64,000 nt of DNA from Grifola frondosa (GCA_001683735.1 LUGG01000005.1:124001-188000), one strand, 5' to 3'; positions 46,945 through 59,023 are shown, numbered from the stretch's first letter. Made by a program: numbers and translations. Notes: generated from the letters alone by a model not told the origin.

Positions 46945-48096
46945 ATGGACATGCCGCCCTCGCCGACGTCTGAGTCGTTGAAGAGTCCAACTTCATCAGG
47001 CCAAACATATACCATCATCATGCGCGACGAAGTATTCCATCTCAGCCACGACCAGATTTCCTCGGATGCGCCGAACTACTTCACCAGCTGCTTCCTCGGA
47101 GGCTTCGTCGAGTCTGAGAAGCGTACCCTCACGCTCGACCGCAACCCTGCACTTTTCGCGCTGATAGTTGACTACCTCAGCGGCTACACGATTCTCCCTC
47201 TCTCTATCCGCGCCCTCCCGCACACCATGGATGTTCCTGTCGCATTGCGCAACCTACTGCAGGACGCGCAGTTCTTTGGTTTGCGAGGTCTATGCGACCT
47301 TCTCACCCTTCCAAAGCCCGACTTCCACCTTGTGGTTGCCGGCTTCGCAAACGAGGTGGTTGCATTGCAGGATGTTCTTCGAAAATCATTACCTGAAGGA
47401 GTTGTGCTTGACGATGGCGCGCTTGTGTCTGCTCATACGAAACTTCCGGTGTTGATATTCGCACAGGATGTTATCCTGAGGTTCGCATACTCCGTTCGTT
47501 ATCTTTAAGATGCCGACAAGTGATATTGCTTTAGAATTGTCGTCGATAAAGTAATCGATGCTGCTACTGAAGGGGAAGTCGTCCCGACAAAACGCACGCT
47601 CAGCTTCGAGATCGAGGTCCCATCCACGTCCCGCCATCCTCAATCATTCATCCCTAATTCGTCCAGTGCGACTGTCAAGCCTGTCGCCCTTGTCGCCACG
47701 ACCGCCGAGCCTGATGCGATTCTTCACATCGATGGCGTTCCCTACGGCTTCCGGGAATTTTTTGGGTGGTGTAAGCATCACAGTGGATCGGGGCTTCACC
47801 CCGGAGAAATGGCTATCCATGATTTGTGGAACTCCATCTTATCATACATCACATCCACGCTACCACAAACAGGTTCGGCGGGGCGGAGGAAGATACTTCG
47901 CCAGTCGGTTATGCTGTGGACGGATGAGCTACTATGCTGTGTTCCTGAGCGGGGCGCTACCGAAGATGCGGTGGTAGCGCAACATGTGGTGAGAGCCCAT
48001 CTCGTCAGCTTGAAGACGAGGAGTAGGAGACGGCTCCTTCAAGGGCTTACTAGTCCATTGCTGGCGAGTCAAAAACAGGCGGTGGCAGGTTCTTAG
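46945..48096 (+). CDS. KCTD-like BTB/POZ protein, paralogue 1
   Basis: The start MDMPPSPTSE precedes a BTB/T1-type domain at about residues 20-110: YTIIMRDEVFHLSHDQIS, DAPNYFTSCFLGGF, TLTLDRNPALFALIVDYLSG and YTILPLSIRALP. A helical part follows (PVALRNLLQDAQFFGLRGL, PVLIFAQDVILR). After an intron a second conserved module begins IVVDKVIDAATEGE, FEIEVPST, ILHIDGVPYGFREFFGWC, then RQSVMLWTDELLCCVPE, and ends ARLVSLKTRSRR-like residues. BTB domains of this kind form oligomers and often recruit Cullin-3. The frame is intact. It shares this two-module layout with genes at 49.2 and 54.1 kb. Confidence 0.8.
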
Positions 48097-49170
48097 ATGG
48101 AAACGCATTCTTATGTGGAGTATGCCCCATCTCTTCGTTGTGATACTTGGTGACTGAGCCGTTTCTGCGAGGCTGTGATCTTTATCGTTATTCCTGATTC
48201 ATGGATCCCACGCAAAGGTCTACTTTTAGAACTGCGACAGATTGAATACATGATACTCACACAGTCACAAGCAGTGTATTGTCTTTCCATGATTCAAAGT
48301 TCTGTTCGTCAAACTTAGCTCGGGCGTCGACGTGAATTCGATCCCTTCGAACAATCAATCTCAGAACACTCCTCGTGTTGGGTATGATGCTGATATCTTA
48401 TCCACAGTGACTTTGCATATCCTCGCAGAGACCAGAAATGATTCCGCGTTAACGACTCGACAGAATTATCGGTGATCGCGATAGGTCATTTTCTGAATTA
48501 TGTTCGATGTCTGGGGTGTGTAGCAGGAATGGGTAAACGTTCATTGGTGTAGCTCATCTTCTTACTGATTGATATCAATTTGACAGGGCATCTGATCAGA
48601 ATTCTGGCCGCTTAGATTGCGTCTTGCGTTCAGGTCATACACGATCATCTCATTGGGACTTGAACACGCCTTCATGTTCTGCTTCCGAATTTGTGTGGCA
48701 GTATTCTGTGGTGCATGCTCTCGTCGTTCACATGACCAATATCCCTGCAGATGTCGCGATTTCTTCCTGCATCCTGCCTCGCATTAAACAAATGACCTCC
48801 AATGCGATGAATGATCCCACAATGCACCGGATATTGTTCTGATGTTATATAACAGTTGGTTGCCTCCCAAAAGCCTAAACATGTTCAAAACAACATCAAG
48901 TGATCAAGCGGTGACGAGCAAAGATGCTAACAAACTTTATTTGCATTGCATTCTCACTGGGTACCGACAGCATTCCCTACGCATCTTCACAACCCTGATT
49001 TGAGTGCTATGTTGCATTCAGGCTCGAAGAGCTTTCCATCAGATAGCATTGAGTTTTGATTTTGATGATATCATGATTGCGAGAAGGTGTGTGTGTTAAT
49101 TTAAGTATCACTCCCCTCAACTCACAGCAGCCTCCCTACCCATTCAGATACCTGGAAGGTCTCCGCGATC
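48097..49170. other. Intergenic between the first two BTB paralogues
   Basis: About 1.07 kb without a supported exon. It separates two paralogues in the same orientation, so it holds the 3' end of one and the promoter of the next. Confidence 0.45.
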
Positions 49171-50263
49171 ATGGATGTGCCGCCCCCACCCTGGACTGAA
49201 CTGCCTGTCGGCCCCATTTCGACGGGGACACCGTACACTGTTATAATGCGCAACGAGATATTTCACCTCAGTCATCAGCAAATCTCCTACGACGCTCCAA
49301 ATTACTTCACCGACTATTTCCCGACGATCACACACGGTGTACGCTCATGCTAGACCGCAACCCTGCCATCTTCGCACTGATCGTCGACTACCTCAGCGGG
49401 TATGCAATTCTTCCTCTGTCGAAGCGCGCACTTCCCCCACCATGGACATCGCCGTCGCCCTCCGCAACCTGTTACTTGATGCGCAGTTTTTCGGTCTGCA
49501 AGGTCTATGCGATCTTCTCATGCTCCCGAATCCCAATGTCGATCTGGTGATAGTGGGGTTTTCAAACCAGCTGATTTCTCTGCGAAATTTGGTCCAAGAC
49601 AGACTCCCTCAGAGTGTCGTCTACAATAATGGCGCACTTGTGTCTGCTCGGAACAAGCTCCCGGTATTAGTATTCGCTCAAGATGTGATTTTGAGGTGTG
49701 TACTTTTCCCCTCGCCTTGTAAGTAGCTGACTCCCCGGCAGAATTGTTATCGATAAAGTTGTCGAAGCTGTTGATGAAGAAGAAGTTCTCCCCCACAACC
49801 GCACACTCAGCTTCGAAATAGATTTACCATCTTCCTTCACGACCTTAGCATATACAGACTCCACTTGCCACAGTTATCACCTTGCCGCTGTCGCCACATC
49901 TTCCGAGCCTGGTGGAATCATGCATATCGATGGCATCCGCACGATCTGCGACACTTCTTCTCATGGTGCGCGCACCGAAACGTGCTCAGGCTCGGGTCCA
50001 GAGAAGATGCCATCGAGAAAGTGTGGTCAACCACTCTTCCCCGCGTATCTTTGACGCTGCCGAGGCCGGACTCTGTGAAACGGAAGACCATACGAGAAGC
50101 AATCATGCTATGGGTAGAGGAGCTCTTGTTTTACATTCCGGAGCAGGAAAACGTGATGGACGCAGCTCGCGGATGCGTAACGAACGCCCGGCTAGTCAGT
50201 GTGAAAGCGAGAAGCAGGAGGCGGATTCTGAATGGGTTAATTAGTCCGTTGCTGAGATGCTAA
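49171..50263 (+). CDS. KCTD-like BTB/POZ protein, paralogue 2, frame broken three times
   Basis: It starts MDVPPPPWTEL. The blocks match paralogue 1: YTVIMRNEIFHLSHQQIS, DAPNYFTDYF, LDRNPAIFALIVDYLSGYAI, then MDIAVALRNLLLDAQFFGLQ, PVLVFAQDVILR, an intron, and IVIDKVVEAVDEEEVLPHN. The C-terminal module has LRHFFSWCAHRN, REAIMLWVEELLFYIPE and RLVSVKARSRRRI. One-base breaks occur near 49320 (TTTCCC), at CCCCC 49434-49438 and near 49936, where GIR-Y-DLRHFF needs one base. This is either a decaying copy or a victim of the general error pattern; three breaks in one gene leave both open. Confidence 0.72.
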
Positions 50264-50668
50264 TTATTCCGATTATACAGGCATACGTCTGGTTCATGCG
50301 CAACCAATGCATTATTTGTTGCAAGTATCTGGATTTTTCACTAGGGGCAGCAGAGTAGTATACACAGAAATGTAACAATTGTAACCGTTTGGAGGATTGT
50401 CTTCAATGAGCCCTTTTTCAGCGCTACGTAGGGGCTGATCATTGAGCCTAACCTCACTCAAAAATTTCAAACGTATCCCGCATCTGTTCCGAGCCTTTAA
50501 GCGCTACTCGAAGGTGACATTGAGGTTGTGACCAACTGTTGTAGTCTACATCACCGTCAGAAGCAATCCACCACCACCTCCTCCTCCTGCACTGTGACCA
50601 ATTACTCTTCATTTCAAGGTGTTCTGTCTTATTTAACGAAGCATATTGACCGACGACCAACACCTTGC
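50264..50668. other. Intergenic, upstream of the BTB receptor-type gene
   Basis: About 0.4 kb, presumably the promoter and leader of the next gene, with a CCACCACCTCCTCCTCC tract near 50569. No exon seen. Confidence 0.45.
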
Positions 50669-51814
50669 ATGTCTTCGGACATCACCTCGAGAAAACGACC
50701 CCGTGTCGAAGACTCGGTGGACGGTACCGTTGGTGGCGGCAACGAGCTTGAGCTCAAACGCGACAATGTTCAACGCGACGCCGACATCTGGTTCGCAGAC
50801 GGAAACGTTGTCCTCATCGCGGGTAATGTCACCTTCCGTGTTCACAAAAGCCTCCTCGCGCAGCATTCCCAAGTTTTCAGCGATATCTTCACTGTACCAC
50901 AGCCGCCGGATGCGGAGATAATGGACGGATGTCCCGTTGTGACAGTATCTGATTCACCACAAGACTTCAAACACCTGCTGGTGCTTATCTTCAAAAATCA
51001 GAAGTATGTACTCTTCGCTATGAGTGGAGTTATGCATCCGGTCTCTGATCATCTTCATGCAGCTTTTTCCAAGTCGGAACTTCCATCCCCTTCGGCATGC
51101 TATCTGCAGTTATCCGCTGGGACACAAGTATAACATTGAGAAGGTCGTTGAGCAGGGATTAGCTTTGCTCAAGATGCACTTCCCAGATCGCTTTTCGGAT
51201 TGGCTCGACGAATCCCCTGCTCTGGTCAAACTCAACTGGACTCTTGAGGATGCTATTGATGTAGTCCACATCGCACGCCTCACGAACACGGAATCTATTT
51301 TGCCGGTCGCTCTATATTACTGTTGTCACTTGGAGGCAGCGCTTGTCGAAGGCGTTCAGCGTGAAGATGGACCTCCGTACATTTATCGCCCCAAGACCTT
51401 CGCCGATGTTTGATGGGCAAGAAAGCCCTGATGCTCCAGACTGCCAAAACCTCGTTTGCGATCTACCTTCCGTATGTCAACAATCAATGCGAGTTTTTGG
51501 GCGCATGCTACGAAGCTTGGTTTATGGATGCATTGGGGGGAGCACGCCACTTTCCAGCAAATTTCGTGGGATTTGATTCACTTGCTTATGATGGCGATCA
51601 TGATGATGAGGACTTGTGTTCAAGCTGTTTATCGGTGGTCAAAGCGAGGGCATCGAAGGCCCAGAGGCGAGCGTGGCGTGAGCTCTCAAGTGATATGCAG
51701 TTGGAAGTGCAAGGTTGGGGGGATGATATACCGTGGGACAAGTACCTCGACGAAGTATGGATTTTATTTTGCGATTGCACATACGCTGAATGATTTGTAC
51801 AGGAACAGCTCTAG
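50669..51814 (+). CDS. BTB/POZ domain protein (common agaricomycete type)
   Basis: The start MSSDITSRKRPRVEDSVDG has a possible nuclear signal. The BTB domain follows: RDADIWFADGNVVLIAGNVT, FRVHKSLLAQHSQVFSDIFT, CPVVTVSDSPQDFKHLLVLI. After an intron come FGMLSAVIR and, one frame on, LGHKYNIEKVVEQGLALLKM, DWLDESPALVKLN, ARLTNTESILPVALYYCC and a C-terminal part with AWRELSSDMQLEVQGW. The last intron gives a short final exon EQL ending at 51812-51814. Breaks lie near 51117 (CCGCTGG) and in TTT at 51408-51410; each needs one base. This class is different from the KCTD-like paralogues on both sides. Its stop is 58 bp from that of the convergent phosphomannose isomerase. Confidence 0.78.
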
Positions 51815-51872
51815 TATGGCAAATGCAGCTACTTCCCTTTCCTCGTAATTGCCGCAAAGTCACATCGCTTCC

Positions 51873-53638
51873 TCAAACCAAACAAGTAGACCACCACAGC
51901 TCGCCTTCCCCTTCTTCCATTTCCAATGCCTCCACTTCCACCTCGTTGCCCGGCACGACATACACGACTGCACCGTGTCTAATTCTGCTCCCTCCTTATT
52001 CCTTTCAATCTGAATACTGATCCTACCCTTCGTTACGATTCCGATCGTTGGGCCCTCCACTGCGCTCAAACGCTCTTTCGTCCCATGCTCATCCAGCGTT
52101 GTATTGAGCACAACAAACTCCTCGAGTGGGGGTGCATACCTTACGGTCTCCCCGTCTCTAGAGCCCTCGTACTCCTCACATGACAGCGCCCAGTGAGACA
52201 CCGGGCGCGAGGTGTAAGTGAGCATCTCGAGGAACGTTGGGAGTTGCGACTTGAGCGAGTCGGGTGGCGAGAATGCCGCGTTCAGCACATTATCGGAGAC
52301 GGCCATGCATTCGATGATGTCTGGCATGTCCCACGTCAATCACCACTCGATAGGAATGTGGGAAGAACACGCACCTCCCTCTAGATATGCGTGCACCTCG
52401 TCTACGCCAATGTATATTGCTTGGCCTTTTCTCAGCTTCACAAAGTTCATGAAGAATATCGTGGCAAACACGCCCACGTCTCCGGGGTACTCGGCCGCCA
52501 TCTTCAGCACCAACCTGTTGATCTCGTTCCGCCGGGTAGCGTCTCTCCCTTCTCAATACGCTCCTTAAGCGCAGACACTTCCTTCTCGACGTCACCCGGC
52601 GCGTCATACGGGCGCTCCAGCAGCTTTGCGTACACTTGCTTCAAAAGTCCCTTTGATGGGTTCTTCGCGAATGAATCCACAAGAGCGCTATCTCCTACTG
52701 CATGAGCGAGCTCTGGAACTCCAACCAGGTATCCTTTGATTTCCTCGAGCGGACGGAAGCCTACAAACCCGTGAAGACAGTATCCTTATCGCCGATGCTC
52801 GCATCAATATCGGCTCTGTCAGTAGAGTTGACGAGGGCTTTCCGATGGCGACCGCCATCTCAGGCTTGTGGTTCGCGTCGACGAACTGCTTGGGGTCGCG
52901 TGCATGTAGCTGCTCCGCAAGCGCTCTGTCCGGATGGGCCTGCAACGGAAGCGTCTTGGCGATGGAAAGGACCTTAAATAGGAATGGGATGTTAGTCGTA
53001 GATGGCCATTTGCGGATGACTGGCTCGCCGAGGTAGTGTCTAGGATCGGACGAGATTAGCGAGAGCAGTGAGGTGGAGGGAGAAGTATAGAGGTGAGCGG
53101 GACCATTGGGATGGGTACCCATCCAGGTCTGTGAGTGAGGATATTTAGGTATTAGTTCGTTCTTCAGAATGCATGTTACAAAACGTGAAAACAACGCTGC
53201 CATGTCACTATCGATCTGTTTCCTGCTACATGTATATTATTTCGTAGGATGGCAGCCATCTGTAAGCCGGATTCAGAAGTAGAGCTCGTTGTCAATTCCT
53301 GGACCTCCGTTTGTAACAAACGAATTGCACATTGCATTTGTTAACATGATAGCTGTCTGCAAAGTCTGCCGTCCCAGATAACTCAGGGGAGTTCGTCAAT
53401 ACACTCCAGAAAGTTCACATCTATCATGGTCGAGACGCGTCGCGAAAGTCACAGGGAATACGATCCAGTCGCATACACTTACCTCCGCATATGACTTGTT
53501 TTCGTCAACCTTGAAGTCTGGTCCGATGGAATTGGCGGCGAGTCTAGCCACGAGCGAGGAGCTTCCTTTTTTGCCCCAATCATACTCTTGTATCGATGTT
53601 TTGAGGCGAATCAAGTTTTTCTGTGAGGCAGCAGTCAT
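51873..53638 (-). CDS. pmi1: Mannose-6-phosphate isomerase (type I, zinc)
   Basis: The enzyme interconverts mannose-6-P and fructose-6-P and feeds GDP-mannose and cell-wall synthesis. Exon 1 (53483-53638) reads RLKTSIQEYDWGKKGSSSLV and ends KSYAE; a 354-nt intron leads to TWMGTHPNGPAHLY at 53128. Then come TNIPFLFKVLSIAKTLPLQA, HPDRALAEQLHA, NHKPEMAVAIG (zinc-site residues in QAHPD and NHKPE), VGFRPLEEIKGYL, YPGDVGVFATIFFMNFVKLR, GQAIYIGVDEVHAYLEG and DNVLNAAFSPP. The C-terminus is VVYVVPGNEVEVEAL to LWWSTCLV. Three one-base breaks occur at runs: AAA 52765-52767, GGG 52534-52536 and CCC 51990-51992 (plus strand). All are restored by one added base. Confidence 0.88.
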
Positions 53639-54109
53639 TATGCGCGACTTTTAGCGGTTTGGAGCAAGGAATGAGGATGGAAGATACTAGCTATTGAGGT
53701 TTATATAGATACTGGGGCTCTAGAGCTTGTGTGTTGGCGTCACGCGTCGGTGGACTACGCGTGTCCTAATTTGGCAATTGGTATGCCACTTTAGGAAGGC
53801 TGATAGACGAGGCTCACAAGTTTAACATCGAATTCTAATCCAAAATTCATATGTCAATACAATAATTGTCGCTCAGACGCGGAAACTGACCTTACTATTA
53901 TTTCATTCATCGTTTCCCTCACTCCGAACAGATTGTATGAGGAGACAAGCGGGAATAACATCATAGCCAAGCTTCGAAAGTCCAGGATCGCCAGCTACCA
54001 AAAACCTACAGATGCAGCAGTACCGAGCAAGCATTCGAGAATACTAGCAGGCGAAATCATCACCCCACCGTCAAAAATCAGGCTCACCCGCGAGCGAGAA
54101 TGACATCGT
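53639..54109. other. Intergenic, PMI promoter region
   Basis: About 0.47 kb between the isomerase start and the stop of the third KCTD-like paralogue. It should contain the isomerase promoter. No other feature seen. Confidence 0.45.
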
Positions 54110-55243
54110 TTAGTTATGACGTGCTAATAAAGGCGTGGTGAGCTCGTCCAGAATTTGTCCTCTGTTCCTTGTCTTCAAGCGCACCAAGCGAGCGTTCGTG
54201 ACACGCTCTCCATCTACAACAGGAATGCCAGTGCCCTGTTCAGAGATACAGCACAGCGCCTCTTCTGCCCACAGCATAATCGTTTCGCGCGTCCTGCGTC
54301 TCCTCGAGCCGTTTGGCAAGATCACCATCGAGACACGCGGAACGGTGGTCGACCACAAACTGTCGATTACCGCATCCTCAGGACTGAGCTTCTGACTCTT
54401 GATGCGCATGGCCCAGGCGAAGAAGTCTGGAAGACTGTATCGGGTTCCACCTATGTAGAGAACTCCGTCTGGCTCGCAGGACGTAGCAACAAGTGCTGCA
54501 GGATAGCCGCTTACACTCGATGCATTTGCGGTATATGCTGGAGGATGAGAGGGGGAGGCGGCGGAAGGGATGTCGATTTCGAAGGTGAACGTGCGCTTTC
54601 TCGGACTTTTACCAGAGTCCATGACTTCCACTACATCTCTTTCCAAGACAATTCTATCGGCACATCGTCAACCTCGCTTGAAAGGGACACTGATAAACGA
54701 ATACACACCTCAATATCACATCTCGTGCAAATACCAATACTGGAAGCTTGCTCTGCGCAGAGACCAAGGCACCATTATCGTCCACGATTCCCTCAGGAAA
54801 CCTTCCTCGGATGAGATCTCGCAGCGAGACCACCTGATTTGCGAACCCCGCCATGGCGAGGTCGACTTGTGGTTGCGGAATGGTGAGGAGGTCACACAGT
54901 TTCTGCAGGCGGAAGAATTGCGCATCTAGCAGCAGGTTGCGGAGTGCAACGGACATGTCCATTGTGGACGGGAGGGCGCGCGGGGAGAGCGGGAGGACTG
55001 TGTACCCGCTCAGATGGTCGATGATCAGTGTGAAGAGAACAGGGTTACGGTCCAGAGTCACTATATGTTGTGCGGACTCGGCAGAGTCGTTGAGGAAGTA
55101 CTCGGTGAAGTAGTTGGGCGCGTCCGAGGATATTTGGTCGCGGCTGAGATGGAAGACTTCGTCGCGCATCATCACAGTGTATGTCTCGCTGGTCCGTGGC
55201 GAGCTGCTCGCAAGTTTGGACCACGGAGGGGTAGCATGTCCAT
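54110..55243 (-). CDS. KCTD-like BTB/POZ protein, paralogue 3 (inverted)
   Basis: The best start by homology is the ATG at 55243 (MDM...), followed after a GGGG/CCCC run at 55228-55231 by PPWSKLASSSPRTSE, which requires one added base. The BTB part reads YTVMMRDEVFHLSRDQISS, DAPNYFTEYFLND, VTLDRNPVLFTLIIDHLSGY, MDMSVALRNLLLDAQFFRLQ and PVLVFARDVILR. After the intron come IVLERDVVEVMDSGK, FEIDIPSAASPS, LYIGGTRYSLPDFFAWAM, ETIMLWAEEALCCISE and ARLVRLKTRNRG, ending LLARHN. It is the same two-module design as paralogues 1 and 2 but on the opposite strand, with PMI and the BTB receptor-type gene in between. Confidence 0.8.
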
Positions 55244-55635
55244 GATGATCTTCATAAGCAGATATCAACGCGTTCAATGAGTTGGATACTTCATCAGATC
55301 ACAGTTCCGTTGTCTTCGGAACTCTGCAGCACTGTCTCAGCCTAACGCACACTACACTACGTGCACGACAATGAAAGTGTCCCTTTTTAGGATCACAATA
55401 CGTCAATTTCGAGAGTACGCGATGGGTCAATTGAAAGGAGATGGAAGTCCTAGCACGCACTCCGGGAAGAACGCCGTCTGCAGCTCCATCCATCAGACTC
55501 AGATCAGGCTGTCCATGCAAGGTGGTGTCCTCGGTGAAATCACAGTCCCAAAAGACATCTGAGAATGCTATATAATGGAAGTTAAGCAGATATGCCAAAC
55601 ACAGAAAACTTAAGTACAAGTTGAACGTTGAACGG

Positions 55636-55655
55636 CGGCAGAAGCGCGTCTGCCG
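55636..55655. repeat. Inverted repeat, 7-bp stem
   Basis: CGGCAGA and TCTGCCG flank a 6-base loop (AGCGCG). It is followed after 8 bases by a stronger hairpin. Confidence 0.7.
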
Positions 55656-55663
55656 GTGGCAGT

Positions 55664-55692
55664 TTTGCAAGCGCCCGAAGGGCGCTTGCAAA
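55664..55692. repeat. Perfect 13-bp hairpin
   Basis: TTTGCAAGCGCCC and its exact reverse complement GGGCGCTTGCAAA are separated by GAA only. A perfect 13-bp stem with a 3-base loop is unlikely by chance and unusual in fungal intergenic DNA; it may be a palindromic element end. Confidence 0.85.
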
Positions 55693-56731
55693 GGAATGCA
55701 GAAGCAATCCATCCTCCTCCTCCAATCCAACTCCATGGAATAAGGTGCGCATATTCACCTTGTACTTTCCATTTAAGAAGAATCCATTGAATCGATATAT
55801 CTGGAGGTAACTAAATAGACGTGAACGAAATTGGAAGTTAAGCGGGTTTTATGCGTGAGTTTGCGGCTGCGCCTCAGAAATGCTGCGATCCATCAGCAAA
55901 ACTCGGATGGCTCTTATGCACTCTTATTTGTCTTAAAAAAGACCAGAAAGAATTATAAGAGATCTCATAAGAACTATGTCTCTGAAAAGCTCTTATATTG
56001 CATTTATTCTCTTCAAGTTCTTTCTAAGTGTAATAGTATTCAGAATATTAAGTCTGCTAAAATGATAAAGACTTTGAAGCGGAGAGAGAATACGCGAGCA
56101 TCAATATATCCCACACTCGTTCAATCCCTTTTAAAGGTCTGAAGAGCTGTCAGCGCTCTAAGAATTCAAATAGCACACTCAGTGCTCTGATTATAAATGC
56201 TCAATGAAGACACAATCAATTATATTAAGAAGCAAAATTGACTATCAGAGTATGCAGAATGCAATACTACTCAGTAGCGGACAGAAGAATAAGCAAGCTA
56301 ATAATGAAGACAGCTATAATAGAAAAACCAAGATGCAAGCATCACCACTAAGGAAAGAAGCATCACCGCACAAAAAGTACTGCAAGAGCGTGAAACGCGT
56401 CGTAAGACTGAGAAGAACTGCAAAAGCTATCCGGCAACATTGAAGAGAAGAAAGTGAAGCAAAATTGGAGCGAACGCCACATGCGAGCGTCGAACGTCTC
56501 GTAGCCCGTGCATGTACCTGTAAGGCTGATTAGCTCATGTAGACGCAGATAGAAATAAACGTACGCATAAATAATCCGACGAAATGGAGAAGCATAGAAA
56601 TGAAATGAGCATACGAGTATGAGACGGAGATTGAGGGGAGGTTTGACTTATAGATGGAGCTATTACAAGAAGATACCTTATGTACAGCAATTAGCACTTG
56701 GATGTATTGAAATAAGCGAAACATACCAGCC

Positions 56732-58947
56732 TTAATCGGAGATAGGATCGTTGTCGACGAGCATCGCGCGCGTCGTATCCTCATCCTCATCCTCGACGAT
56801 GATGACGGCAGGGCCAGCTCTTTGAGCGATCTTCCTAATCCTCTCGGCCCCAAGATTCAATACCGACTTCACGTAAAGACGTGTGGGACCGCCCCATCGA
56901 ATGTCGCTGAACTGAGTATAATTCTTGCCCTCGGGAGCGTCCCGCTCGGTGAACGGCTTCGGGATGTACTCGATCTTGTTATCGGGCTTGACGATGACTC
57001 GTTCCTCCGCGTACAGCCACAACGCCCGTTCGACCTATGAAGAAATCATGCTCGACTTATACGAATATAAACAAGATGGTACATACTGCTGCGCCAGCCA
57101 TAGCAATCGCGCCGATCGGCCACGAATCCGCCTCAGATTCGTATAGTTTGGGAACATTGATCGCGCCGCTAATGCACGAAAAGTGATGTACAAGGGTCTT
57201 GATTACAAGTGGTGAGCAGAAGAGACCACCCTATAACAGGTGAGTGAATCATGTACGGCACACTATCCATTACTACGTACTTTAGAGAGTGGACGTTCAT
57301 ACAGAAACGCCAAGCCTTCCATCATCGCGTCGGCCTTCTTCGCACGCGCGCTGTGATCGAAGGCAAACACTTGGCTCTGCTTGAACCAACGGTCAAGGGT
57401 ATTGATCGCCGTGTTCCCCATGCCGCAGCGCCATTCGCTCAGCCGCTGAGTGATCTGTTAAGAGGGTATGTGAACTACGATCTGATTCTAACAGAGAGTA
57501 ATCACTTACCATCGTGCTCAGTAAATTGATTGGTTCTGGCGGATCAACACTGGTTCCGAACGTGGCAATCCAAATTGTCCGGACGACCTCCAGCCCGTCA
57601 GGTGCATTCGCTGATCCGGACTCGATGAAAGACCAAGGGTTGTCCAACGATGCGACAAAACGTAATAAGGTCAGCATCACCACCTTCTTGAAACGAGCGT
57701 TGACCTCGGGTGGCAACTTGTATGCTTTCTCCTTGCTGCTGGTGCTGCCAGATACCGACCTACTAGAAGTTCCTCGGCGCTTCTTCTCACGCAGGTCTTC
57801 GAGATCGTGGTCGCCTAGCACGAATTCTGATCGAGGCTCAGACTTGATGAACTTGAGCTCAGGTTCACGCTCTGAATCGCTCGGCTCGTGCTTCTTTGTG
57901 ACAGTGACCATGCCCTATGTGTCACATTTTCAGTACGAAGTGGAAAGTGAGTGAATAGGATCTACGTACGTCGCTAGTGATTCGCCTTCCTTTTCCCTTG
58001 ATTGGACTTGAATGGGCTGCTTCACGCTCTATGCCCTCATCCTCACTGATGAAGCCGCGTCCGACGTTCAGGGGTGTTTTGTAGTTAGACACCTGGGCCG
58101 TCTTGCGTTTGGACTTCTTCGAAGTTTTCACGACCTCAGGAGTTGGCGGCGGCGGCAACACAAGACTTTCAGAAGACTTGGCCGAACGAGAGCTCTCAGT
58201 GGTCGGCATGACGCTACTAGCCCAGCCCGACTCAGTTGAACTTTCCGGCACAGTCCAATCATCTTTTAGTCCGAACGCTCTCGGGACGGATGTTGCCTCT
58301 TTCGCCAACCTGGAAAAATACGCATTAGTATGTATTATGCATCATGTCGCGTGAAATTCACTTACTTGCTTTTCGTGTTGGATGCGGACTCCTTGTCCTT
58401 CTCTTGTGTAGCCCCTTTGCCTTTTTTCGAAGAGGCCGCTGCTGGCTTCATCATCGCCAGGCTGTCCCAAGAGTCATTGACGGGGCGGGTACTTGAGCTA
58501 TTTCTTTCCGTGCCTCTGAGATGGCATCTCTGACTCCGGACGACTTCTTGACCTTTTTCGGCGGGGCATCCTCCTCGGAAGCTGAGATAAGACTGCTGAG
58601 CTCTGTGTCGCCCCCAGCCCAGGTGCGGGCGTGTCATCCTTGCGACGAGGCCTCTTCCTTTTCTTCTCCTCATCGACCTTGGTGATATCTAGCACGGCGC
58701 CTTCACGCTTCAGTGGGCGTGATCGAGTTACACGCCCGGCCTCGATTTCTTCGTCTGCATTCTTGATCTGATTCTCTATGTGGGCTACTCTGTTTTGCTT
58801 TCGGCTTTGTGACTTCACCTTCTCTTCCCTTTCCTCCTCCTCCGCTGCGCGAACTGCTGCCATCTCCACCTTTGTACGATGCTTTTGCCTGGGGACTACA
58901 AGGCCAGGATGCTTCTGAGCGTTGCTTGCGCGGGTGACAATAGGCAT
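56732..58947 (-). CDS. Uncharacterised agaricomycete nuclear-type protein
   Basis: The start MPIVTRASNAQKHPGLVV leads into a very basic, charged region (VEMAAVRAAEEEEREEKV, VTRSRPLKREGAV, EEKKRKRPRRK). A Ser/Pro/Lys-rich middle follows (EVVKTSKKSKRKTAQVSNYK). The C-terminal half is globular: LPPEVNARFKKVVMLTLLRF, VVRTIWIATFGTS, LSEWRCGMGNTAINTLDRWF, AMMEGLAFLYERPLSKGGLF, VHHFSCISGAINVPKLYESE and PIGAIAMAGAAVERALWLYA. It ends in an acidic stretch (VIIVEDEDEDTTRAM). I recall many agaricomycete proteins with this C-terminal layout but no assigned function. The basic N-terminus suggests nuclear or DNA association. Its start is only 249 bp from the divergent transposase start. Confidence 0.7.
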
Positions 58948-58993
58948 AAGGGGCTAGGGAGATGAGGAGTTAACAGGAGAAGCTGACGAATAA

Positions 58994-59023
58994 TTTTCGC
59001 AGTGAGAGTTTTCGCAGTGAGAG
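58994..59023. repeat. 15-bp direct repeat in the divergent promoter
   Basis: TTTTCGCAGTGAGAG occurs twice without a gap, in the 249-bp space between the start of the uncharacterised gene and the transposase. It could be a recent slip or a protein-binding site. Confidence 0.8.

Larger units (their letters stand above)
55244..56731. other. AT-rich island without recognised gene
   Basis: From about 55560 to 56480 the sequence is markedly richer in A and T, and in AAG/AAGA purine tracts, than the flanking genes. Open frames here are Lys/Asn/Ser-rich by composition and show no conserved domain. Two perfect hairpins stand at its left edge. Inference: remnant of a transposable element or a foreign insert. 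The 55244-55560 part holds the promoter of BTB paralogue 3. Confidence 0.45.

Noticed and set aside
46945..55243. Potassium channel genes
   Set aside because: The BTB part resembles channel tetramerisation domains, but there are no transmembrane helices or pore motif.
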